Shown here piece after piece: positions 17,422-26,389 of a DNA stretch of 64,000 nucleotides; positions within the stretch are counted from its first letter, which is position 1; every line of letters begins with the position of its first letter. The notes below the pieces were generated by a model. The model saw only the letters and a program-made list of their open reading frames with translations, searched no databases and was not told where the DNA came from. Position numbers and translations under genes: made by a program. This DNA is from Mycolicibacterium hippocampi (GTDB taxonomy: Bacteria > Actinomycetota > Actinomycetes > Mycobacteriales > Mycobacteriaceae): the NCBI RefSeq assembly GCF_010723735.1, contig NZ_BLLB01000002.1:2294001-2358000 (forward strand), written 5' to 3'.

Positions 17422-17571
17422 AAGATCAAACTCCTCGTCAATGTGTCATGTGTGCGCAGCAGAGCGCACGAGCTTTACATCGGCTGTTAACGCAAGCGCA
17501 CCAAATGTTTCTGCGCTGTTGCATCCGATGCTTTCACAGGCTGAACAGATGTCAATAGAAGTTCCATAACA

Positions 17572-17587
17572 CGTGGGCTATCTCACT
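17572..17587 (-). promoter_or_regulatory. CRP (cAMP receptor protein) box in the whiB1 promoter
   Basis: Read on the minus strand the sequence is AGTGAGATAGCCCACG. It fits the mycobacterial CRP consensus TGTGA-N6-TCACA loosely, and is, as I recall it, the same sequence as the mapped CRP site in the M. tuberculosis whiB1 promoter. It lies 151 bp before the whiB1 start codon, in the 269-bp gap that otherwise shows only the long leader. Confidence 0.75.
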
Positions 17588-17690
17588 GCGTAGGTCGGGT
17601 AGCGGAAGCCTTACTCCGTTGTACTACGCTTAACCCACCTGCGCCCTGATTCCGCACTGTGAACTAGCTTGCACAGCTGGTTCGTGCTGG

Positions 17691-18656
17691 TCAGGGCGTT
17701 TCTATGGGCGAAAGGCGGGGCGGGGCCACCACGGCGAGCGCGTCCGGCACCGCGGTGAACTCCATGGCTTCGCGCAGCCCGAGGTAGTCGCCGTCGATCT
17801 GACATGCCACAGGCGTGTCGCTGGTCACCTTCAGCCACGCGAGGTCGTCGTCCCGGATGAGGTGCTCGGCATCGAGGTGGGGGTCACGCGAGAGCATCTG
17901 GCGCACCACCCCCAGGTTCGCCCAGACGTTCATGCTGGTGATCGCGAACACGCCCAGCCCGGTTTCGAAGGTGGTGTCGGGATTGGTCCACACCGGCCGC
18001 GCGTTGGCGTAGGTCCACGGGCTCGAGTTCGACACGAACGCAAAATGCACGCCCGAGACCGGCTCACGGCCGGGGAGCTGCAGGGTCAGCGTCGGCTTCC
18101 TGCGGGCGCTGGCCAGCATCTCGCGGATCGCCACCCGGATGTAGCGCGACGCGGTGACCTTGCGGCCCTTGGCCCGTTGCGCTTCCACAGCCGCGACGAC
18201 ATCGCCGTCGACGCCCATGCCCGCCGTGAACACCCCCCACCGCTCCTGGCAGTCCATCAGGCCGATACGCCGCCACGTCCTGCCGCGTCGGTAGTCGCCG
18301 AGCAGGTCCACCAGCTGGTTCGTCGCCTCGACGGGATCGGGACTGATGCCCAGCGCACGCGCGAACACGTTGGCCGAACCCCCGGGAACCACGCCCACCG
18401 CGGGTCCCTCGCCACCCGGACCCTGCTCACCGAGGATGCCGTTGACCACCTCGTTGACCGTCCCGTCGCCGCCGTGCACGATCAGCACGTCGACCCCGCC
18501 GCGGGCGGCTTGCTGCGCGATCTCGATGGCGTGGCCGCGGTGGTCGGTGTGCACCACGCTGAGCTCCACCCGGCTCTCCAGGGCGTGGGCCAGCAGATCG
18601 CGGGCGGCGGGCGTCGTCGAGGTCGCATTCGGGTTCACGATCAGCACGGCGCGCAC
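17691..18656 (-). CDS. Diacylglycerol kinase family lipid kinase (YegS/DagK type, Rv3218-like)
   Basis: A 321-residue cytoplasmic lipid kinase. The nucleotide-binding signature VLIVHGGDGTVNEVVNGIL is at about 57-75, after the opening VLIVNPNATS; GVVPGGSANVFARALG and GMGVDGDVVAAVE complete the catalytic domain. These kinases phosphorylate diacylglycerol or related lipids using ATP. The GTG start at 18654-18656 matches the family. It is upstream of whiB1 on the same strand, but the 269-bp gap with a CRP box indicates independent whiB1 transcription. Confidence 0.9.
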   Translation of the reverse strand: MRAVLIVNPNATSTTPAARDLLAHALESRVELSVVHTDHRGHAIEIAQQAARGGVDVLIVHGGDGTVNEVVNGILGEQGPGGEGPAVGVVPGGSANVFARALGISPDPVEATNQLVDLLGDYRRGRTWRRIGLMDCQERWGVFTAGMGVDGDVVAAVEAQRAKGRKVTASRYIRVAIREMLASARRKPTLTLQLPGREPVSGVHFAFVSNSSPWTYANARPVWTNPDTTFETGLGVFAITSMNVWANLGVVRQMLSRDPHLDAEHLIRDDDLAWLKVTSDTPVACQIDGDYLGLREAMEFTAVPDALAVVAPPRLSPIETP

Positions 18657-18743
18657 GAGGGGTGAGCCTAAACCGCTTCACCGGTGACGCCCAAGCTCGC
18701 GCAGTGCCTCGGGTCGGCGGCGCTTCGCCGGTACCGTACAACG

Positions 18744-19187
18744 GTGACCGAACGTCGACTGCTGCTCGTCAACGGGCCGAACCTGAACCTGCTGGGCACC
18801 CGGCAACCCGAGGTGTACGGAACCACCACGCTGGCCGACATCGAGGCGCGGGTGGCCGAGGTTGCCGCGGAGTCGGGACTCGACACCCGGGCCGTGCAGA
18901 GCAACCACGAAGGCGTGATCGTCGATGCGATCCACGCGGCACGCGCCGACTGCGCGGGCATCGTCATCAACCCTGCCGCCTACAGCCACACCTCCGTGGC
19001 CATCGCCGACGCGCTGCGGTCGGTCGGGTTGCCGGTCGCCGAGGTGCACCTGAGCAACATCCACGCCCGCGAGGAGTTCCGGCACCACTCGTATGTGTCC
19101 GCCGTGGCCGACATGGTGGTCGCGGGCGCCGGTGCGCTGGGCTACGAGATGGCGGTGCGCTACCTGGCCGACAGGTTGTCGCGGTGA
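18744..19187 (+). CDS. aroQ: Type II 3-dehydroquinate dehydratase
   Basis: A 147-residue dodecameric shikimate enzyme converting 3-dehydroquinate to 3-dehydroshikimate. It has [21 protein letters not shown] with the catalytic Tyr in the flexible lid, [15 protein letters not shown] and [17 protein letters not shown] carrying the catalytic His. GTG at 18744 gives the family start; earlier codons overlap the divergent kinase promoter. The mycobacterial aro operon (aroC-K-B-D) lies elsewhere in M. tuberculosis, so this is probably a second copy. Its GTGA overlap with the following membrane protein indicates coupling. Confidence 0.93.
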   Translation: MTERRLLLVNGPNLNLLGTRQPEVYGTTTLADIEARVAEVAAESGLDTRAVQSNHEGVIVDAIHAARADCAGIVINPAAYSHTSVAIADALRSVGLPVAEVHLSNIHAREEFRHHSYVSAVADMVVAGAGALGYEMAVRYLADRLSR

Positions 19188-19594
19188 CCCCGCGCGCGGT
19201 GCGCGCGGCCGGTGCCATCACCGGGCTGCAGGGAGCGCTGGCGATCGTGACGGCCGTGGCGCTCACGGTGCGCGAGCTCGGCGGCCACCGCGAGGCCGCG
19301 ATCAGCGGGTACGGCACGGCTGCATGGTTCGCGATCATGGGATCGGCGGTGGTGGCGGCCGGCGTGGCGTTGTGGACGGGGCGGCGGTGGGGCCGCGGCG
19401 TCTCGGTGTTCGCCAACCTGCTGCTGCTGGGCGTGGCCTTCTACGTCTTCAGCTCGGGGCAGCTGCCGTATGCGGTGCTGGTGGGTGTGGTGTCGGTGGC
19501 CGTGCTTGCGCTGCTGTTCAGCCCGTCGGTGCTGCACTGGCTGACTCAGGATTCGGCGGCCAGTTCCGAAAGCCCGGGGCCCGACACCCGGTAG
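19184..19594 (+). CDS. Small four-helix membrane protein (Rv3217c-like)
   Basis: A 136-residue protein with four predicted membrane helices (about 6-28, 42-62, 70-88, 92-112), separated by an Arg-rich loop ([10 protein letters not shown]). No catalytic motif. It starts on the aroQ stop (GTGA). Its last 49 bases overlap the end of the convergent acetyltransferase gene, so the two C-termini share DNA. Unknown function; conserved in mycobacteria at this position as I recall. Confidence 0.8.
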   Translation: MTPRAVRAAGAITGLQGALAIVTAVALTVRELGGHREAAISGYGTAAWFAIMGSAVVAAGVALWTGRRWGRGVSVFANLLLLGVAFYVFSSGQLPYAVLVGVVSVAVLALLFSPSVLHWLTQDSAASSESPGPDTR

Positions 19595-20028
19595 GTGATC
19601 CAGTCGCTCTGCGGGCGCCCACCGACGCTGTCGTAGAGCGCTATCGCGTCGACGTTCCAGTCCAGCACCGCCCAGCTCAGCCGCGAGTAGCCGTGATCGA
19701 CGCATTCGCGGGCCAGCGTCGCGAGCAGCTTGCGGGCCAGGCCGCGACGGCGAAACCGCGGGCGCACGAACAGATCCTCGAGGTAGATGCCGGCCACCCC
19801 GTCCCACGTCGAGAAGTTGCGGAACCACAGCGCGGCGGCCGCCGCCTCGCCGTCCACCTCGGCCAGATGTCCATAGACCACCGGGTTCGGGCCGAAAAGC
19901 GCTTCCCGAAGCTGGTTTTCGGTCACCGTGCAGTCAGCCGCGGCGCGTTCGAAGTCGGCGAGCTCATGGATCATCGCGGTCAGATCGGCCTCGTCGCCGG
20001 GGCGGACGGTGCGGATGAGGTCGGTCAC
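19546..20028 (-). CDS. GNAT family N-acetyltransferase (Rv3216-like)
   Basis: A 160-residue acetyltransferase. It has the opening IRTVRPGDEADLTAMIHELADFE, the acetyl-CoA pyrophosphate loop in RPRFRRRGLARKLLATLARE (about 98-117), and the late LDWNVDAIALYDSVGG. It resembles diamine/spermidine acetyltransferase-type GNATs. The GTG start overlaps the entC stop, so it is the last gene of the gpm2-entC-GNAT operon. Substrate unknown. Confidence 0.9.
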   Translation of the reverse strand: MTDLIRTVRPGDEADLTAMIHELADFERAAADCTVTENQLREALFGPNPVVYGHLAEVDGEAAAAALWFRNFSTWDGVAGIYLEDLFVRPRFRRRGLARKLLATLARECVDHGYSRLSWAVLDWNVDAIALYDSVGGRPQSDWITYRVSGPGLSELAAES

Positions 20029-21122
20029 GGCTGCACTCCCAACGCCGACAGTATTGTCCTGAACTTTGTTGTGGTCTCCGCGACTTCGTCGTCCGGGTCG
20101 GATTCGGCGACGATGCCTCCGCCGGAGTGCGCGTCGGCGGTGCGCCGGTCGGCGGAGAGCTGCGCGCACCGGATCGACACCACCCATCGGCCGTCGCCGC
20201 GCTGGTCGCACCAGCCCACCGCGCCGGCGTAGAATCCGCGATCGCCCTCGAGCTGGTCGATCAGGGCGGTCGCCTCGTGAACAGGGGACCCGCCCACCGC
20301 CGGGGTGGGGTGCAGCGCAAGCGCCAGATCCAGTGCAGTGGTTGCTCTTTCGCGCAACCGGCCGGAGATGGGGGTATACAGATGCCAGACTGCCGCGGTC
20401 TTGGTCAGCTGGGGTTTCGCGGCGATCTGCAACTCGGTGCACAACGGCTCGAGCGTTGCGCGCAGGGCATCGACCACAAGCTGATGTTCGTGGCGATCCT
20501 TGGCCGACTCTGCCAGAGCGGCACCGCTGGCCTCATCAGCCCGGGGGTCGGCGAGCCGTGGGGCCGACCCGGCGAACGGCCGGCACGTGACCTGCTGGCC
20601 GCGTCGGGCGACGAGCAGTTCGGGGCTGGCGCCGACGAGCGCGGCACCGGAGTACCCTTCGCCGGCCGCGGACAGGTCGACGAGAAACGAACTCGCCAGC
20701 GCGTCGTTGGCGACCAGTCGCTGCAGCACCGTCCTGGCGTCCAGCGGTCCGTCGGCGGCCACCCGCAGCGCACGCGCCAGCACCACCTTGTGCAGGTCGC
20801 CTGCCGGGTCGCGCAGCCGGGTCAACGCCGCCGCGATGCGTGCGCGGTGTTCGTCGGCGGCCGGGATGGTCTCGGCGACCCGCGCGACGGGGAGCTCACG
20901 CACCGGCCATTCGGGCAGCTCCTCGGTGAAACCCACCGTCTGCGGACGGATCAGCGCCGCCGGTTGGGAGATGTCGAAAGGCAAGGCGCCCAAGATTATC
21001 GGCGCGCTGTGCGAAGCCAGAGCGGCTCGCGCGTCGGCGATCTTCGGGAAGGCGGTGTGCACTCCCTCAGCGGTGATCACACCGTCGGGGCCGGTGAGGA
21101 CGAACGTCGGCTCGCGGGTCAC
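20025..21122 (-). CDS. entC: Isochorismate synthase
   Basis: A 365-residue chorismate-utilising enzyme. The C-terminal catalytic half has HKVVLARAL, GASPELLVAR, the metal-site HEHQLVVDAL, and HPTPAVGGSPVHEA followed by GFYAGAVGWCD. Isochorismate feeds menaquinone and, where present, salicylate-based siderophores. The length agrees with the M. tuberculosis annotation EntC (Rv3215). No siderophore genes are adjacent, so a role in menaquinone is as likely. GTGA overlaps link it to the phosphatase upstream and the GNAT downstream. Confidence 0.93.
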   Translation of the reverse strand: MTREPTFVLTGPDGVITAEGVHTAFPKIADARAALASHSAPIILGALPFDISQPAALIRPQTVGFTEELPEWPVRELPVARVAETIPAADEHRARIAAALTRLRDPAGDLHKVVLARALRVAADGPLDARTVLQRLVANDALASSFLVDLSAAGEGYSGAALVGASPELLVARRGQQVTCRPFAGSAPRLADPRADEASGAALAESAKDRHEHQLVVDALRATLEPLCTELQIAAKPQLTKTAAVWHLYTPISGRLRERATTALDLALALHPTPAVGGSPVHEATALIDQLEGDRGFYAGAVGWCDQRGDGRWVVSIRCAQLSADRRTADAHSGGGIVAESDPDDEVAETTTKFRTILSALGVQP

Positions 21123-21730
21123 GCCGGTGCGGCCGGGTCCGGGTGTCCGGTCAGCGCCAACGCGCTGAGCTGACGTACGCCGTGCTCGAAGCTGCAGATC
21201 GCGATCGACGCGGCCGGCATCGACACCCGGATGCCCTCGTAGACGGGCTGCTCGATCCATCGGACGACCAGCGCGCGGGAGAAATGGCCGTGCCCGACGA
21301 AGACCACGTCGCGGGATTCCATGTGGCCCAGCGCCAGCTCGATCGCCCGGTCCGCCCGCTCACAGACCTGCGCCGAGGTCTCGCCGCCCGGGCAGCCGTG
21401 CGTCCACACCAGCCAGTTCGGCACCGTCTGGCGGATCTGGACGGTGGTCGTTCCCTCGTAGTCGCCGTAATCCCATTCGCTGATCAGTGGATTGACGTCA
21501 TCGACCGTCAGGCCGGCCAGATCGGCGGTGATCCTCGCGCGCTTGCGCGGGCTGCTGACCACGAACGGATCGTCCAACCGCAGCTGCTGCAGCGTCTCGG
21601 CCGCCGCGGCCGCCTGCTCACGGCCGCGTGGCGTGAGGTCGAGCTCGGTGCGGCTGGTGTGCTGACCCGACTTCGACCACTCCGTCTCGCCGTGTCGGAG
21701 CAGGATCAGCCGGTGCTGCAGAAGGGCCAC
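21119..21730 (-). CDS. gpm2: Histidine phosphatase family protein (Rv3214/Gpm2-like)
   Basis: A 203-residue histidine phosphatase. It has the catalytic LILLRHGETEWS (His near residue 12), the second Arg in SSPRKRARITADL, the acid-base Glu in EWDYGDYEG and the last His in VFVGHGHFSRAL. Although annotated as phosphoglycerate mutase in M. tuberculosis, the Rv3214 protein was characterised as a phosphatase. GTG at 21728-21730 gives 203 residues, the family length. It leads the entC operon and is divergent from the parA-like gene with a 58-bp gap. Confidence 0.92.
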   Translation of the reverse strand: MALLQHRLILLRHGETEWSKSGQHTSRTELDLTPRGREQAAAAAETLQQLRLDDPFVVSSPRKRARITADLAGLTVDDVNPLISEWDYGDYEGTTTVQIRQTVPNWLVWTHGCPGGETSAQVCERADRAIELALGHMESRDVVFVGHGHFSRALVVRWIEQPVYEGIRVSMPAASIAICSFEHGVRQLSALALTGHPDPAAPA

Positions 21731-21788
21731 AGCCCCGATTCTGCCGCACGCCGCGTCGCCACTCGCGGGTGCATGACAGGATGGTGTC

Positions 21789-22583
21789 GTGACGCGGGTA
21801 CTTGCGGTCGCCAATCAAAAGGGTGGGGTCGCCAAAACGACGACGGTGGCGTCGCTGGGCGCAGCGATGATGGAGCTCGGTAAGCGGGTGCTGCTCGTCG
21901 ACCTGGACCCCCAGGGCTGCCTGACGTTCTCGCTGGGGCAGGACCCCGACAAGCTGGCCGTCTCCATCCACGAGGTGCTGCTCGGCGATGTCGAACCCGA
22001 CACGGCACTGGTCGAGACGTCGGAGGGGATGACCCTGCTGCCGGCCAACATCGACCTCGCGGGCGCCGAGGCGATGCTGCTGATGCGGGCCGGCAGGGAG
22101 TACGCGCTCAAGCGGGCCCTGGCGAAGATCTCCGGACAGTTCGACGTGGTGATCGTGGACTGCCCGCCGTCGCTGGGGGTGCTCACGCTCAACGGCCTGA
22201 CCGCCGCCGACGACGTGATCGTGCCGCTGCAGTGCGAGACGCTCGCCCACCGCGGCGTCGGTCAGTTCCTGCGCACCATCACCGACGTCCAACAGATCAC
22301 CAACGCCGACCTCTCGCTGCTGGGTGCGCTGCCCACGTTGTACGACTCGCGCACCACCCACAGCCGCGACGTGCTGCTCGACGTCGCCGACCGTTACAAC
22401 CTGCCGGTGCTGGCGCCGCCGATCCCGCGCACCGTGCGCTTCGCGGAGGCCAGCGCTTCGGGTTCTTCGGTGCTGACCGGGCGCAAGAACAAGGGCGCGC
22501 TGGCCTACCGCGAGCTCGCGGCCGCGCTGCTCAAGTACTGGAAGAACGGCAAAGCGCTGGCCACCTTCACCCCCGACGTGTGA
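21789..22583 (+). CDS. Orphan ParA/Soj family ATPase (Rv3213c-like)
   Basis: A 264-residue ParA-family ATPase. It has the deviant Walker A KGGVAKTTT (residues 11-19), the Walker A' VLLVDLDPQG and Walker B VVIVDCPPSLG. A basic C-terminal patch (GRKNKGALAYRELAAALLKYWK) may bind DNA. No parB gene follows, so it is not a standard segregation operon; orphan ParA proteins often position other cargo. GTG start. An intergenic hairpin repeat lies beyond its stop. Confidence 0.9.
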   Translation: MTRVLAVANQKGGVAKTTTVASLGAAMMELGKRVLLVDLDPQGCLTFSLGQDPDKLAVSIHEVLLGDVEPDTALVETSEGMTLLPANIDLAGAEAMLLMRAGREYALKRALAKISGQFDVVIVDCPPSLGVLTLNGLTAADDVIVPLQCETLAHRGVGQFLRTITDVQQITNADLSLLGALPTLYDSRTTHSRDVLLDVADRYNLPVLAPPIPRTVRFAEASASGSSVLTGRKNKGALAYRELAAALLKYWKNGKALATFTPDV

Positions 22584-22608
22584 TTCGGGTGCATTTGTCG
22601 CCGTGAAG

Positions 22609-22635
22609 GTGACGAATCGCGCCGAAATCGCCTGG
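22609..22635. repeat. Intergenic repeat, copy 1 (GTGACGAA...GCCGAAA type)
   Basis: The 27 bp starting GTGACGAATCGCGCCGAAA matches the copy at 58,697-58,723 at 22 of 27 positions by eye. With upstream sequence from about 22,583 it forms an imperfect stem. It fills the gap between the convergent parA-like and beta-propeller genes, so it may serve as a terminator or be a mobile repeat. Confidence 0.55.
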
Positions 22636-22637
22636 GT

Positions 22638-23849
22638 CTAACCGAGAGCGACCACGTCGTCGCCTCGCTGTTCGATCAGCATGGACCCGGCCACCGCGGG
22701 CACCACGGGTCCTTCCACCGGCGGGCGCTGCAGCGGGATGTGACGCTCACCGGCGCCGGTCGCCGCGTCGAAGACGTCGTAGCCGCTGCTGACCGGCACC
22801 ATCAACCGTCCGGCCATCACCGTCGCCGGACCGACGGGCGCGTTGTCGCCCGCCGCGGCCACCGTGTATTTGTACTGAAAGTTGTTGGCGGAGAACACCA
22901 TCAGGCTGTCACCGGTCCACCAGGTAATCAGATCGGCGGTCCGCGACATGGTGGCGTCGGGGGAGAGGGGCCCGGGCACCACCGTGCTGGCGATCGTCGC
23001 CCCCGTCTCGTCGACGATGTCGACCCTCGGTTTCGGGGTGGGGGCGTAGACCGCGGTGGTGGTGTCCGTCACCGCCACTACGCGGGCGTCGCTGTCGACC
23101 CCCACGCCGGTCTGCTGCACGTACTTCATCTCCGGGGTGTCCTCTTCCTCGGAGGGACGCAGCAAGGTCAGGCGCAGGTCGGCCTGACCGTCGCAGGCCT
23201 CCAGCACGGACACCGCCGCCGAACTCGCTGCGGCCGAGACCAGTCGGCACAACGGCAGCTTCGGCGTGCCCGCCTTGATCGGGGCGTCGAGCGCACCGTA
23301 GCTGAGCATCCGCACCATGTCGGAGCGCCACAACTCCAGGCGGGTGTCGCCGGCCGAGAGCACCGTGGTGCCGTCGCTGGACAACGTCACCTCGGAGTCG
23401 GAGTAACTGGTGCGGGTCGGCCCGCGGAGGCCGGTCTCGGCGTCCACGGTGCTGACCTGCCCGCACCCGCGGACGTCCGGGTAGACCGCGACGGCGTAGC
23501 TGTACACCGAGGTGACCCCGCAGAGATCGAGGTCACGGGTGAAGCTCCAGAGCGGCTCGCCGGTGCTGGGATCGCGGCCCTGCATGCCACGGTCGGCGCC
23601 GGTCACCACGGCGCCTGCGACCACCAGGGGCCTGCTGGTCGCGGGGCTGGGTGCGGTCCAGCGCTCGGCCAGCGACTCCGGCACCGCAGTGGGCGGTTCC
23701 AGGTTGGGGACCGGGGCCGCAGCGGGCACGCTGTCGGTCGCTCTGGCGTCGCTGGTCCACCAGACCACGGCCGCGATGAGCGCGACCACTCCGGCGATCG
23801 CCACCGCCGCCAGCATGTCGGCCCGAGTGCGGCGTTCGGGTTTGACCAT
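22638..23849 (-). CDS. Membrane-anchored beta-propeller protein (Rv3212-like)
   Basis: A 403-residue protein. A basic start (MVKPERRTRADM) and one membrane helix (AAVAIAGVVALIAAVVWW, about 13-30) are followed by an extracytoplasmic domain of repeated PQQ/WD-like blades (PSTGEPLWSFTRDL, YDVFDAATGAGERHIPLQ). Several Cys (DLCGVTSVY, VRGCGQ, LPLCRLV, LEACDG) could form disulfides outside the cell. Function unknown; such propellers are usually scaffolds. It starts 19 bp beyond the rhlE stop on the same strand and is probably in its operon. Confidence 0.85.
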   Translation of the reverse strand: MVKPERRTRADMLAAVAIAGVVALIAAVVWWTSDARATDSVPAAAPVPNLEPPTAVPESLAERWTAPSPATSRPLVVAGAVVTGADRGMQGRDPSTGEPLWSFTRDLDLCGVTSVYSYAVAVYPDVRGCGQVSTVDAETGLRGPTRTSYSDSEVTLSSDGTTVLSAGDTRLELWRSDMVRMLSYGALDAPIKAGTPKLPLCRLVSAAASSAAVSVLEACDGQADLRLTLLRPSEEEDTPEMKYVQQTGVGVDSDARVVAVTDTTTAVYAPTPKPRVDIVDETGATIASTVVPGPLSPDATMSRTADLITWWTGDSLMVFSANNFQYKYTVAAAGDNAPVGPATVMAGRLMVPVSSGYDVFDAATGAGERHIPLQRPPVEGPVVPAVAGSMLIEQRGDDVVALG

Positions 23850-23868
23850 CGGGTGGGTTGGTCTGCAG

Positions 23869-25389
23869 CTAGTTGGTGCCTGCGGCCGGGGCCTTGCTGG
23901 GGCGGCGGCGCCGACGGCGACGTCCTGACCGTGCCGCGTCCGACTGCTCGCCGCCGGTGTTGTCGGCTTCTGCCGGCGCACCCTGCTGAGCAGCTTCGGG
24001 ATGGCTGCCGGGTGTCTGGCCGCCGCGGGTGCGTTGCCGTGTCCGGTTGCTGCGGCGGGCCGGCTTGTCATCGGAGTCCGCGGAACTGGTGCGCCTGCCC
24101 TCTTGCCTGGGCGCCTTCTTGGCGCCCTCCGCCGCGCGGCTGCGTCCGATCTTGCCGGTGGCGTCGGCCGGGATGTTCATTTCCTCGAACAGGTGCGGTG
24201 AGCTGGAGTACGTCTCGGCCGGGTCGGGGGTCTCCAGACCCAGGGCCTTGTCGATCATCGTCCAGCGCGGGAGTTCGTCCCAGTCCACGAGCGTGACGGC
24301 GATGCCGGTCTTGCCCGCACGCCCGGTTCGGCCGATGCGGTGCACGTAGGCCTGCTCGTCCTCGGGGATCTGGTAGTTGATCACGTGGGTGATGTCGTCG
24401 ATGTCGATGCCCCGGGCGGCCACGTCGGTCGCGACGAGCACGTCGACATCACCGCTGCGGAAGGACTTCAGCGCCTTCTCCCGGGCGCCCTGGCCGAGAT
24501 CGCCGTGCACGGCGTCGACCTTGAACCCGCGCTCGGCGAGTTCGTCGCAGACCTTCTGGGCGGTCCGCTTGGTGCGGGTGAAGATCATCGTCGCACCGCG
24601 ATTGTCGGCCTGCAGAATTCGGGCGACCATCTCGACCTTGTCGAGGGCGTGCGCCCGGTAGGCGAACTGCTCGGTGGACTCGTGGGTGGCCGAGCCCTGC
24701 ACACCCTCGGCCCGGATGTGGGTCGGCTGGTTCATGAACGTGCGGGCCAGCGTGATGATCGGGTCCGGCATGGTCGCCGAGAACAGCATCGCCTGACGGT
24801 TGGTCGGGATCTGCTTGAGAATCCGCTCGATGTCGGGCAGGAAGCCCAGGTCGAGCATCTCGTCGGCCTCGTCGAGCACCAGCGTCGACAGCCCACCGAG
24901 CTGGAGGTGGCCCTGCTGCGCGAGGTCCAGGAGGCGGCCGGGGGTGCCGACGACGACGTCGGCGCCCTTCTGCAGCGACGCCACCTGTGGCTCGTAGGGG
25001 CGGCCGCCGTAGATCGCGACGACCGACAGCGGTCGGCTCTGACCTTCGTGCTCGGCCTTGAGGTATTTCGACGCCTCGGTCAGGTCGCCGAAGACCTGGA
25101 TGCACAGCTCCCGGGTGGGCACGACGATCAGCGCGCGCGGGATACCGGAGAGCGGGCGTTCGGTGTCGGTGGTGAGCCGGTGCAGCAGCGGCACGCCGAA
25201 GGCGAAGGTCTTGCCCATGCCGGTGCGGGCCTGGCCGATCAGGTCGTCGCCGGCCAGGGCCAGCGGCAGGGTCTGTTCCTGGATGGCGAAGGGATGCTCG
25301 ATGCCGGATTCGGACAGTGCGCGGACGATCTCCTCGCGCACTCCGAGCTCGGCAAACGACGGGCTTGTATGTGGGATTACAGGTGTCAT
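23869..25389 (-). CDS. rhlE: DEAD-box ATP-dependent RNA helicase RhlE
   Basis: A 506-residue DEAD-box helicase for RNA remodelling. Motifs in order: the Q motif (IEHPFAIQEQTLPLAL), Walker A ARTGMGKT, PTRELCIQ, DEAD in VLDEADEMLDLGFLPD, SAT, and helicase C with RGIDIDDITHVINYQIPEDEQAYVHRIGRTGRAG (split over about 360-395). The C-terminal 90 residues are low-complexity and Arg-rich, ending RRRRRRRPSKAPAAGTN, a typical RNA-binding tail. ATG at 25389 gives MTPVIPHTSPSFAELGV. A 268-bp promoter region separates it from the divergent ferritin-like gene. Confidence 0.94.
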   Translation of the reverse strand: MTPVIPHTSPSFAELGVREEIVRALSESGIEHPFAIQEQTLPLALAGDDLIGQARTGMGKTFAFGVPLLHRLTTDTERPLSGIPRALIVVPTRELCIQVFGDLTEASKYLKAEHEGQSRPLSVVAIYGGRPYEPQVASLQKGADVVVGTPGRLLDLAQQGHLQLGGLSTLVLDEADEMLDLGFLPDIERILKQIPTNRQAMLFSATMPDPIITLARTFMNQPTHIRAEGVQGSATHESTEQFAYRAHALDKVEMVARILQADNRGATMIFTRTKRTAQKVCDELAERGFKVDAVHGDLGQGAREKALKSFRSGDVDVLVATDVAARGIDIDDITHVINYQIPEDEQAYVHRIGRTGRAGKTGIAVTLVDWDELPRWTMIDKALGLETPDPAETYSSSPHLFEEMNIPADATGKIGRSRAAEGAKKAPRQEGRRTSSADSDDKPARRSNRTRQRTRGGQTPGSHPEAAQQGAPAEADNTGGEQSDAARSGRRRRRRRPSKAPAAGTN

Positions 25390-25657
25390 GCTGGGTAAAC
25401 GAAGCCTTTCACGGTCATTCCTCGTTGCGTTCCAGCGCGCACGAGTTGTGAAGAGAACTCCGTCAGGCCCTGCGATGAGGAGGCGGGCCGCCTGTCGTGC
25501 ACGCACATTGTCAAGGTGCCTGCGGCGACCATCAGCCCACGTGACCTGTATCGATCTGTCGACTTTCGCGCCGACACCAGACCCCATGGTAGCCGGTCGG
25601 TCGGCTGCCCGGTCACCGCACTCGTTGCGGGCGCGCCGGCGCTCTAGAGTTGGGGCC

Positions 25658-26380
25658 ATGTCTTCGACGCCTCCCACGGCCGCCGATCCCGCTCCGGCGG
25701 GAGCGCAGAACAACCCGGAAAAAGCGGGTGCTGCCACGGTGTCGCCCCTGCACCCGGGCATCAACGAGCTGTTCGCGCTGTTGGCATACGGCGAGGTCGC
25801 GGCGTTCTATCGGCTCACCGAAGAGGCGCGGATGGCGCCCAACCTGCGTGGCCGGATCAACATGGCCAGCATGGCGGCCGCCGAGATGAACCACTACGAA
25901 GTGCTGCGCGACGCGTTGGAGCGCCGCGGTGTCGACGTCGTCCCGGCGATGACCAAGTACGCCTCGGCGCTGGAGAACTATCACCGGCTGACCACGCCGA
26001 GCACCTGGCTCGAGGCGTTGGTCAAGACCTACGTCGGCGACGCGATGGCCGCCGATTTTTACCTCGAGACCGCCGGGTCGATGCCCGACGAGGTCGCCGA
26101 CGTGGTGCGTTCGGTGTTGTCGGAGACGGGACACTCGCAGTTCGTCGTCGGCGAGGTGCGCGACGCGGTGACGGCCAGTGACCGTCAGCGCCACCGGTTG
26201 GCGCTGTGGTCGCGGCGGCTGCTGGGTGAGGCGATCACCCAGGCCCAATACGTCCTCGCCGACCACGACGAGCTCGTCGACCTGGTGATGTCGGGCGGTG
26301 GGCTGTCGCAGATGACCGACTTCTTCGACCGCCTGCAGCACACCCACAGCACCCGGATGCGCGAGCTCGGGCTGGCCTGA
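25658..26380 (+). CDS. Ferritin-like fold protein (Rv3210c-like)
   Basis: A 240-residue helical protein. It shows four helices with carboxylates at spacing expected for a ferritin-like di-iron site: AYGEVAAFYRLTEEAR, AAAEMNHYEVLRDAL, GDAMAADFYLE and SETGHSQFVVGEVRD. The N-terminal 25 residues are disordered (Ala/Pro rich). Related proteins include tRNA hydroxylase-like folds, but activity is unknown. ATG at 25658 was chosen because upstream frame continuation is antisense to rhlE. Confidence 0.85.
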   Translation: MSSTPPTAADPAPAGAQNNPEKAGAATVSPLHPGINELFALLAYGEVAAFYRLTEEARMAPNLRGRINMASMAAAEMNHYEVLRDALERRGVDVVPAMTKYASALENYHRLTTPSTWLEALVKTYVGDAMAADFYLETAGSMPDEVADVVRSVLSETGHSQFVVGEVRDAVTASDRQRHRLALWSRRLLGEAITQAQYVLADHDELVDLVMSGGGLSQMTDFFDRLQHTHSTRMRELGLA

Positions 26381-26389
26381 CCAGGCCCG

